This document shows positions 1 to 9,494 of a DNA stretch of 64,000 nt, one piece after another. Where the stretch lies: the NCBI GenBank assembly GCA_030267565.1, contig BRXU01000021.1, positions 2,264,501 through 2,328,500 on the forward strand. The letters run 5' to 3'. The position numbers were made by a program, and so were the translations under genes. Under the pieces are notes generated by a model, which was not told the DNA's origin, searched no databases, and saw only the letters and a list, made by a program, of their open reading frames with translations. Positions within the stretch are counted from its first letter, which is position 1. Each line of letters begins with the position of its first letter. This DNA is from Pleodorina starrii (lineage: Eukaryota > Chlorophyta > Chlorophyceae > Chlamydomonadales > Volvocaceae).

Positions 1-3000
1 ACCCCGCGCCCCGCGCCCCGAGCCCCGCGCCCCGCGCCCCGCGCCCCGAGCCCCGCGCCCCGAGCCCCGCGCCCCGAGCCCCGCGCCCCGAGCCCCGCGC
101 CCCGAGCCCCGCGCCCCGAGCCCCGCGCCCCGAGCCCCGCGCCCCGAGCCCCGCACCCCGAGCCCCGCGCCCCGAGCCCCGCACCCCGAGCCCCGCGCCC
201 CGCACCCCGCGCCCCGTGCCCCGCACCCCGAGCCCCGCGCCCCGAGCCCCGCGCCCCGCGCCCCACGCCCCGAGCCCCGCGCCCCGAGCCCCGCGCCCCG
301 CGCCCCGCGCCCCGAGCCCCGCGCCCCGAGCCCCGCGCCCCGAGCCCCGCGCCCCGCGCCCCGCGCCCCCCGCCCCCCGCCCCGAGCCCCGCGCCCCGAG
401 CCCCGCGCCCCGAGCCCCGCGCGCCGAGCCCCGCGCCCCGAGCCCCGCGCCCCGAGCCCCGCGCCCCGCGCCCCCCGCCCCGAGCCCCGCGCCCCGAGCC
501 CCGCGCCCCGAGCCCCGCGCCCCGAGCCCCGCGCCCCGAGCCCCGCACCCCGCGCCCCGCACCCCGAGCCCCGCGCCCCGCGCCCCGAGCCCCGCGCCCC
601 GAGCCCCGCGCCCCGCGCCCCGCGCCCCGAGCCCCGCGCCCCGAGCCCCGCGCCCCGAGCCCCGCGCCCCGAGCCCCGCGCCCCGAGCCCCGCGCCCCGA
701 GCCCCGCGCCCCGAGCCCCGCACCCCGAGCCCCGCGCCCCGAGCCCCGCGCCCCGAGCCCCGCACCCCGCACCCCGCGCCCCGCACCCCGCACCCCGAGC
801 CCCGCGCCCCGAGCCCCGCGCCCCGCGCCCCACGCCCCGAGCCCCGCGCCCCGAGCCCCGCGCCCCGCGCCCCGCGCCCCGAGACCCCCGCCCCGAGCCC
901 CGCGCCCCGAGCCCCGCGCCCCGCGCCCCCCGCCCCCAGCCCCCAGCCCCGAGCCCCCCGCCCCGAGCCCCGCGCCCCGAGCCCCGCGACCCGAGCCCCG
1001 CGCCCCGAGCCCCGAGCCCCGCGCCCCGCGCCCCGCGCCCCGATCCCCGCGCCCACAGCCCCGAGCCCCGCGCCCCGCGCCCCGCGCCCCGCGCCCCGCG
1101 CCCCGCGCCCCGCGCCCCGCGCCCCACGCCCCGAGCCCCGCGCCCCGAGCCCCGCGCCCCGAGCCCCGCGCCCCGAGCCCCGCACCCCGAGCCCCGCGCC
1201 CCGCACCCCGCGCCCCGCGCCCCGCGCCCCGCGCCCCCCGCCCCGCGCCCCGCGCCCCGCGCCCCGCGCCCCGCGCCCCGCGCCCCGCGCCCCCCCCCCC
1301 CCCCCCCGCGCCCCGAGCCCCGCGCCCCGAGCCCCGCTCCCCGAGCCCCGCGCCCCGCGCCCCGCGCCCCGCGCCCCGCGCCCCGCGCCCCGCGCCCCGC
1401 GCCCCGCGCCCCGCGCCCCGCGCCCCGCGCCCCGCGCCCCGCGCCCCGCGCCCCGAGCCCCGCGCCCCGAGCCCCGCACCCCCCGCCCCGCGCCCCCCGC
1501 CCCGAGCCCCGCGCCCCGAGCCCCGCGCCCCGAGCCCCGCGCCCCGCGCCCCGCGCCCCGCGCCCCGCGCCCCGGGCCCCGCACCCCGCGCCCCGCGCCC
1601 CGCGCCCCGAGCCCCGCGCCCCGAGCCCCGCGCCCCGCGCCCCGCGCCCCGAGCCCCGCGCCCCGAGCCCCGCTCCCCGAGCCCCGCGCCCCGAGCCCCG
1701 CGCCCCGCGCCCCGCACCCCGCGCCCCGCGCCCCGCGCCCCGCGCCCCGCGCCCCGAGCCCCGAGCCCCGCGCCCCGCGCCCCGCGCCCAGCACCCCGCA
1801 CCCCGCGCCCCGCGCCCCGCGCCCCGCGCCCCGCGCCCCGCGCCCCGCCCCCCGCCCCCCGCGCCCCGCGCCCCGCGCCCCGCGCCCCGAGCCCCGCGCC
1901 CCGCGCCCCGCGCCCCGCGCCCCGCGCCCCGCGCCCCGCGCCCTGCACCCCGCACCCCGCGCCCCGCGCCCCGCGCCCCGAGCCCCGAGCCCCGCCCCCC
2001 GAGCCCCGAGCCCCGCGCCCCGCGCCCTGCGCCCTGCACCCCGCGACCCGCGCCCCGCGCCCTGCACCCCGCACCCCGAGCCCCGCGCCCCGAGCCCCGA
2101 GCCCCGCGCCCCGAGCCCCCCGCCCCGCGCCCCGCGCCCCGCGCCCCGCGCCCCGCGCCCCGCACCCCGCACCCCGCGCCCCGAGCCCCGCGCCCCGCGC
2201 CCCGCGCCCCGCGCCCCCCGCCCCGCGCCCCGCGCCCCGCGCCCCCCTCCCCGCACCCCGCGCCCCGCGCCCCGCGCCCCGCGCCCCGAGCCCCGCGCCC
2301 CGAGCCCCGAGCCCCGAGCCCCGAGCCCCGAGCCCCGAGCCCCGAGCCCCGCGCCCTGCGCCCCGCACCCCGCGCCCCGCGCCCCGCGCCCCGCGCCCCG
2401 CCCCCCCCGCCCCGCGCCCCGCGCCCCGCGCCCCGCGCCCCGCGCCCCGCGCCCCGCGCCCCGCGCCCCGCGCCCCGCGCCCCGCGCCCCGAGCCCCGCG
2501 CCCCGCGCCCCGCGCCCCGCGCCCCGCGCCCCGCGCCCCGCGCCCCGAGCCCCGCGCCCCGAGCCCCGCGCCCCGCGCCCCGCGCCCCGCGCCCCGCGCC
2601 CCGCGCCCCGAGCCCCGCGCCCCGAGCCCCGCGCCCCGCGCCCCGCGCCCCGCGCCCCGAGCCCCGCGCCCCGCGCCCCGCTCCCCGCGCCCCGAGCCCC
2701 GCGCCCCGCGCCCCGCGCCCCGAGCCCCGCGCCCCGCGCCCCGAGCCCCGCGCCCCGCGCCCCGAGCCCCGCGCCCCGCGCCCCGCGCCCCGCGCCCCGC
2801 GCCCCGCGCCCCGCGCCCCGCGCCCCGCGCCCCGCGCCCCGCGCCCCGAGCCCCGCGCCCCGCGCCCCGCGCCCCGCGCCCCGCGCCCCGAGCCCCGCAC
2901 CCCGAGCCCCGCGCCCCGAGCCCCGCGCCCCGAGCCCCGCGCCCCGAGCCCCGCGCCCCTCGCGCCGCGCCCCGCGCCCCGCGCCCCGCGCCCCGCGCCC

Positions 3001-6000
3001 CGCGCCCCGAGCCCCGCGCCCCGAGCCCCGCGCCCCGCGCCCCGCGCCCCGCGCCCCGCGCCCCGCGCCCCGAGCCCCGCGCCCCGAGCCCCGAGCCCCG
3101 CGCCCCGAGCCCCGAGCCCCGAGCCCCGAGCCCCGAGCCCCGCGCCCTGCGCCCTGCACCCCGCGCCCCGCGCCCCGCGCCCCGCGCCCCCCGCCCCCCG
3201 CCCCCCGCCCCCCGCCCCGCGCCCCGCGCCCCGCGCCCCGAGCCCCGCGCCCCGAGCCCCGAGCCCCGCGCCCCGAGCCCCGAGCCCCGAGCCCCGCGCC
3301 CCGAGCCCCGCTCCCCGAGCCCCCCGCCCCGCGCCCCGCGCCCCGCGCCCCGCGCCCCGCGCCCCGCGCCCCGCGCCCCGCGCCCCGCGCCCCGAGCCCC
3401 GAGCCCCGAGCCCCGCGCCCCGAGCCCCGCTCCCCGAGCCCCGCGCCCCGCGCCCCGCGCCCCGCGCCCCGCGCCCCGCGCCCCGCGCCCCGCGCCCCGC
3501 GCCCCGCGCCCCGCGCCCCGCGCCCCGCGCCCCGCGCCCCGAGCCCCGCGCCCCGAGCCCCGCGCCCCGCGCCCCGCGCCCCGCCCCCCGAGCCCCGCGC
3601 CCCGAGCCCCGCGCCCCGCGCCCCGCACCCCGCGCCCCGCGCCCCGCGCCCCGCGCCCCGCGCCCCGCACCCCGCGCCCCGCGCCCCGCGCCCCGAGCCC
3701 CGCGCCCCGAGCCCCGCGCCCCGAGCCCCGCGCCCCGAGCCCCGCGCCCCGAGCCCCGCACCCCGAGCCCCGCGCCCCGAGCCCCGCGCCCCGCGCCCCG
3801 CACCCCGCGCCCCGCGCCCCGCGCCCCGCGCCCCGCGCCCCGAGCCCCGAGCCCCCCGCCCCGAGCCCCGAGCCCCCCGCCCCGCGCCCCGCGCCCCGCG
3901 CCCCGCGCCCCGCGCCCCCCGCCCCGAGCCCCGCGCCCCGCGCCCCGCGCCCCGCGCCCGGCACCCCGCGCCCCGAGCCCCGCGCCCCGCGCCCCGCGCC
4001 CCGCGCCCCGCGCCCCGCGCCCCGCGCCCTGCACCCCGCACCCCGCGCCCCGCGCCCCGCGCCCCGAGCCCCGAGCCCCGCGCCCCGAGCCCCGAGCCCC
4101 GAGCCCCGCGCCCTGCGCCCTGCACCCCGCGACCCGCGCCCCGCGCCCCGCGCCCCGCGCCCCGAGCCCCGCGCCCCGAGCCCCGAGCCCCGCGCCCCGC
4201 GCCCCGCGCCCCGCGCCCCGCCCCCCGCGCCCCGCGCCCCGCGCCCCGCGCCCCGCGCCCCGCGCCCCGAGCCCCGCGCCCCGCGCCCCGCGCCCCGCTC
4301 CCCGCGCCCCGCGCCCCGCGCCCCGCGCCCTGCACCCCGCACCCCGCGCCCCGAGCCCCGCGCCCCGAGCCCCGAGCCCCGCGCCCCGAGCCCCGAGCCC
4401 CGAGCCCCGAGCCCCGCGCCCCGCGCCCCGAGCCCCGCGCCCTGCGCCCCGCACCCCGCGACCCGCGCCCCGCGCCCCGCGCCCCGCACCCCGCGCCCCG
4501 CGCCCCGCGCCCCGCGCCCCGCGCCCCCCGCCCCGCGCCCCCCGCCCCGCGCCCTGCACCCCGCGACCCGCGCCCCGAGCCCCGCGCCCCGCGCCCCGCG
4601 CCCCGCGCCCCGCGCCCCGCGCCCCGCGCCCCGAGCCCCGCGCCCCGAGCCCCGCGCCCCGCGCCCCGCGCCCCGCGCCCCGCGCCCCGCTCCCCGAGCC
4701 CCGCGCCCCGAGCCCCGCGCCCCGCGCCCCGCGCCCCGCGCCCCGAGCCCCGCGCCCCGCGCCCCGCGCCCCGCGCCCCGCGCCCCGCGCCCCGCGCCCC
4801 GCGCCCCCACCCCCGCGCCCCGCGCCCCGCGCCCCGCGCCCCGCGCCCCGAGCCCCGAGCCCCGCGCCCTGCGCCCTGCGCCCTGCACCCCGCGCCCCGC
4901 GCCCCGCGCCCCGCGCCCCGCCCCCCGCGCCCCGCGCCCCGCCCCCCGCGCCCCGCGCCCCGCGCCCCGCGCCCCGCGCCCCGCGCCCCGCGCCCCGCGC
5001 CCCGCGCCCCGCGCCCCGCGCCCCGCGCCCCGCGCCCCGCGCCCCGCGCCCTGCGCCCTGCACCTCGCGACCCGCGCCCCGAGCCCCGCGCCCCGCGCCC
5101 CGCGCCCCCCCCCCCCCGCCCCGCCCCCCGCGCCCCGCGCCCCGCGCCCCGAGCCCCGAGCCCCGCGCCCCGCGCCCCGCGCCCCGCGCCCCGCGCCCCG
5201 CGCCCCGCGCCCCGCACCCCGCGCCCCGCGCCCCGCGCCCCGAGCCCCGCGCCCCCGAGCCCCGCGCCCCGAGCCCCGCGCCCCGAGCCCCGCACCCCGA
5301 GCCCCGCGCCCCGAGCCCCGCGCCCCGAGCCCCGCGCCCCGCGCCCCGCGCCCCGCGCCCCGCGCCCCGCGCCCCGCGCCCCGCGCCCCGCGCCCCGCGC
5401 CCCGCGCCCCGCGCCCCGCGCCCCGCGCCCCGAGCCCCGCGCCCCGCGCCCCGCGCCCCGCGCCCCGCGCCCCGAGCCCCGCACCCCGAGCCCCGCCCCC
5501 CGCGCCCCGCGCCCCGCGCCCCCCGCCCCGAGCCCCGCGCCCCGCGCCCCGCGCCCCGAGCCCCGCGCCCCGCGCCCCGCGCCCCGCGCCCCGAGCCCCG
5601 CGCCCCGAGCCCCGCGCCCCGCGCCCCGCGCCCCGCGCCCCGCGCCCCGCGCCCCGAGCCCCGCGCCCCGAGCCCCGAGCCCCGCGCCCCGAGCCCCGAG
5701 CCCCGAGCCCCGCGCCCTGCGCCCTGCACCCCGCGCCCCGCGCCCCGCGCCCCGCGCCCCGCGCCCCGCGCCCCGCGCCCCGCACCCCGCGCCCCGCGCC
5801 CCGCGCCCCGCGCCCCGCGCCCCGCGCCCCGCGCCCAGCGCCCCGCGACCCGCGCCCCGCGCCCCGCGCCCCGCGCCCCGCGCCCTGCGCCCTGCACCTC
5901 GCGACCCGCGCCCCGAGCCCCGCGCCCCGGACCCCGCGCCCCGCGCCCCGCGCCCCGCGCCCCGCGCCCCGAGCCCCGCGCCCCGAGCCCCGCGCCCCGC

Positions 6001-8009
6001 GCCCCGCGCCCCGAGCCCCGCGCCCCGCGCCCCCAGCCCCGCGCCCCGCGCCCCGCGCCCCGCGCCCCGAGCCCCGCGCCCCGCGCCCCGCGCCCCGCGC
6101 CCCGCGCCCCGCGCCCCGCGCCCCGAGCCCCGCGCCCCGCGCCCCGCGCCCCGCGCCCCGAGCCCCGAGCCCCGAGCCCCGCGCCCTGCACCCTGCACCC
6201 CGCGCCCCGCGCCCAGCGCCCCGCTCCACGCGCCCCGCGCCCCGCGCCCCGCTCCACGCGCCCCGCGCCCCGCGCCCCGCGCCCCGCGCCCCGCGCCCCG
6301 CGCCCCGAGCCCCGAGCCCCGAGCCCCGCGCCCCGCACCCCGCGCCCCACGCCCCGCGCCCCGTGCCCCACGCCCCGAGCCCCGAGCCCCGCGCCCCGAG
6401 CCCCGCGCCCCGAGCCCCGCGCCCCGCGCCCCGAGCCCCGCGCCCCGAGCCCCGAGCCCCGAGCCCCGCGCCCTGCGCCCTGCACCCCGCGCCCCGCGCC
6501 CCGCGCCCCGCGCCCCGCGCCCCCCCCCCCCCCCCCCGCGCCCCGCGCCCCGCGCCCCGCGCCCCGCGCCCCGCGCCCCGCGCCCCGCGCCCCGCGCCCC
6601 GCGCCCCGCGCCCCGCGCCCCGCGCCCCGCGCCCCGCGCCCCGCGCCCCGCGCCCCGAGCCCCGCGCCCCGCGCCCCGCGCCCCGAGCCCCGCGCCCCGA
6701 GCCCCGCGCCCCGCGCCCCGCGCCCCGCGCCCTGCCCCCCGCGCCCCGCGCCCCGCGCCCCGCGCCCCGCGCCCCGCGCCCCGCGCCCCGCGCCCCGCGC
6801 CCCGCCCCCCCCGCCCCCCCCCCCGCGCCCCGCGCCCCGCGCCCCGAGCCCCGAGCCCCGAGCCCCGCGCCCCGCGCCCAGCGCCCCGCGCCCCCCGCCC
6901 CGCGCCCCGCGCCCCGCGCCCCGCGCCCCGCACCCCGCACCCCGCGCCCCGCACCCCGCGCCCCGCGCCCCGCGCCCCGCGCCCCGCGCCCCGCGCCCCG
7001 CGCCCCGCGCCCCGCGCCCCGCGCCCCGCGCCCCGAGCCCCGCGCCCCGAGCCCCGCGCCCCGAGCCCCGCGCCCCGAGCCCCGCGCCCCGCGCCCCGCG
7101 CCCCGCGCCCCGCGCCCCGCGCCCCGCGCCCCGCGCCCCGAGCCCCGCGCCCCGCGCCCCGCGCCCCGCGCCCCGCGCCCCCCGCCCCGCGCCCCCCGCC
7201 CCACGCCCCCCGCCCCCCGCCCCGCGCCCCGCGCCCCGAGCCCCGCGCCCCGAGCCTCGAGCCCCGAGCCCCGCGCCCCGCGCCCCGCGCCCCGCGCCCC
7301 GCGCCCCGCGCCCCGCGCCCCGCGCCCCGCGCCCCGCGCCCCGCGCCCCGCGCCCCGCACCCCGAGCCCCGCGCCCCGCGCCCCGCGCCCCGCGCCCCGC
7401 GCCCAGCTCCCCGCTCCCCGCGCCCCGAGCCCCGCGCCCCGAGCCCCGCGCCCCGAGCCCCGAGCCCCGAGCCCCGCGCCCTGCGCCCTGCACCCTGCGA
7501 CCCGCGCCCCGAGCCCCGCGCCCCGCGCCCCGCGCCCCGCGCCCCGCGCCCCGCGCCCCCCGCCCCGCGCCCCGCTCCCCGAGCCCCACGCCCCGTGCCC
7601 CGCACCCCGCACCCCGCACCCCGCGCCCCGCGCCCCGCACCCCGCGCCCCGCGCCCCGAGCCCCGCGCCCCGCGCCCCGAGCCCCGAGCCCCGAGCCCCG
7701 CGCCCTGCGCCCTGCACCCCGCACCCCGCGCCCCGCGCCCCGCGCCCCGCGCCCCGCGCCCCGTGCCCCGCACCCCGCACCCCGCACCCCGCGCCCCGCG
7801 CCCCGCGCCCCGCGCCCCGCACCCCGCGCCCCGAGCCCCGAGCCCCGCGCCCCGAGCCCCGCGCCCCGAGCCCCGCGCCCCGCGCCCCGAGCCCCGCGCC
7901 CCGCGCCCCGCGCCCCGCGCCCCGCGCCCCGCGCCCCGCGCCCCGCGCCCCGCACCCCGAGCCCCGCACCCCGCGCCCCGCGCCCCGCGCCCCGCGCCCC
8001 GCGCCCCGA
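1..8009. repeat. Heptamer satellite (CCCCGCG)n with CCCCGAG and CCCCGCA variants
   Basis: The whole stretch is a head-to-tail 7-bp repeat, about 1,140 units, and it runs off the left edge of the window. The unit is CCCCGCG, very often CCCCGAG and less often CCCCGCA. Rarer variants contain T (CCCTGCG, CTCCCCG) and there are poly-C runs near 1289-1307, 5103-5118, 6520-6537 and 6805-6823. Because T is almost absent from this strand, no stop codon can occur, so all three plus frames stay open and give an apparent protein of about 2,650 residues with a 7-residue period. That is a composition effect and not a gene. Every unit carries at least one CpG and a C4 tract; the other strand carries G4 tracts separated by 3 nt. 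Confidence 0.97.
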
Positions 8010-8041
8010 ACGATGTTATATACGATGTTATATACGATGTT
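8010..8041. repeat. 12-bp direct repeats at satellite edge
   Basis: ACGATGTTATAT occurs at 8010-8021 and 8022-8033, followed by a partial third copy (ACGATGTT) from 8034. The repeats sit directly between the last satellite unit and the hairpin at 8032-8102 and overlap the hairpin's left arm. Confidence 0.9.
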
Positions 8042-8102
8042 TGTTGCAAATAATGAAGATACCGTTACATGGTATCTTCATTATTTGCAACAAACATCGT
8101 AT
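8032..8102. repeat. Perfect 32-bp inverted repeat with 7-nt loop
   Basis: The arms 8032-8063 and 8071-8102 are exact reverse complements and the loop is GTTACAT (8064-8070). The AT-rich arms contrast sharply with the adjoining GC-only satellite. The structure could be a cruciform or fold-back insertion, or a transcribed hairpin; no coding potential is apparent. Confidence 0.93.
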
Positions 8103-8132
8103 GAGTACAAACCCTGTTCTGCAGTCTCCATG

Positions 8133-8169
8133 GACCGAGAGGCCGAGGTCAAACCAACGCCTCTCGGTC
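8133..8169. repeat. 11-bp inverted repeat (hairpin)
   Basis: GACCGAGAGGC at 8133-8143 pairs with GCCTCTCGGTC at 8159-8169 across a 15-nt loop. It lies 30 bp beyond the larger hairpin. Function unknown. Confidence 0.7.
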
Positions 8170-9005
8170 TGTAATGAATTCCAAAAGGTGCATTGTTTCT
8201 CGAAATGGAATCTAGAAATGACGGCGCGAAATTTCGGCATCCAACATAGCGAACATTCTTCCCGCGACAACACCGCAGCTCTGCTAGCCGGTCCGACCGC
8301 CTTGACGCATATTACTATTACAAAGAATAATAAAGTTTGCAAGGGACAAACGATGCGGGGCAAACTGGTTCTTGGACGCCAAGCCGCACTTACACGCACG
8401 ATGCGGTCTTCTGTGGGCCGCCCAACAAGTCCAGTCGGCAACCTAGGGGACTTCTACATTCCCTGTCCTAATAATGTTGAAATTGTAAAGCATCTCTATG
8501 GCGAATACCTTGGTGGCTAAGCCTTACTTGCACTACTCTCGTCGGCAAGCAAGTGCACATCGTCGCGACCCTCGCAAACAGTTCCGCTGACCTTCTATAT
8601 GTAAGTCACCCTGGTATGTGAATGATACGTACGCTCCATGTCTACTGTCAAGTAACTTCATCCAATGCGCTGGCCGGAAGTAGAGTTGCACAGTGCCGAG
8701 ATAGATGGAGCACGATGCTATACATGGGGCGGATTGCTGTCTATGAATGTCGACACTCTCACACTTACTTGACACCCTCGCCGCCCTAGCACTCAACTTA
8801 ACCCGTACGGATTGAACGGGGCCCCGCCCTTTTTCCGGCTTCAAGGAAGCCGACACCAACCCCTTGTTTGCAAGTCCTAACCATCAGGTCTTCTAAATTT
8901 TGATCAGCGCTCAGTGCGGATATGGATTTGGCCCAGGTGGCGTCTGGGGATGGTGCCAGGGGTGGCGGGACCTGGTCTAGCATCCACTGGTCTGGGTCTC
9001 CGATC
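8170..9005. other. Non-coding stretch, no gene recognised
   Basis: Lower GC than the genes around it. Several short ORFs occur on both strands but none resembles a known protein or splices into a phase-consistent model. It may be remnant transposon sequence. Confidence 0.5.
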
Positions 9006-9451
9006 CTATTTCCTAGGAATTCCCTGAGAGTTACGGCACTTAATTAGTGGCCATGAGGTCACCAGTGACCCATCGATCGGTCACCCAGCCCGGGGCTGGG
9101 TGATCGATGGAGGCCCTAGTGTGGGACCAACAGCTAGCAGGTGATCGCATGGCTTTTAGCCATGGCCCTGCCCCCTGCACTGGTAGAAATCATCATTCAC
9201 GGTTGAATGTTCAACAATGATGTTTCTGGCATATCTGGGAAGAATGCGTGCGGGTATGCAGATGTGATCTGAGTGAGACGGAGCTAGCCCAGACATGCAT
9301 GAAGGGTTTGAAAAAGTAACCCATCTAAGTCTAAAATGCGGTCACCTTGGTAGTGGGCTGTACCCACCGAAGGGGCATCAGTCTGCTCCCTTAAAACACG
9401 CTAGGGCTTACGGTCTAGCGTAAACCTTCCTTTTCCTTTTTTTACTTTTTT
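9006..9451 (+). mobile_element. SINE copy 1 (diverged, rearranged head)
   Basis: The copy aligns by eye over its length with the elements at 10211 and 24034. Shared landmarks are CCTAGGAA near the start, the GAGAGTTA block, GGTTGAATGTTCAACAATG, GTGAGACGG, GCGGTCACC, and the CACGCTAGGGCTTACGG end followed by a T/C-rich tail. The stretch that holds the B-box-like sequence in copy 2 is replaced here by an inverted copy of the adjacent downstream sequence (9070-9091 against 9094-9110). It lies just downstream of the metalloprotease gene, antisense to it. No target-site duplication was seen. Confidence 0.8.
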
Positions 9452-9494
9452 GAGGCTTCGTTCTTACTCTTTGCATACGGAGCATACCGCACAC

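Noticed and set aside
216..8174. Single ORF of about 2,650 codons, Pro/Arg/Ala-rich
   Set aside because: It is the heptamer satellite read through. The strand has almost no T, so stops cannot occur; all plus frames are open, and the unit explains the 7-residue period.
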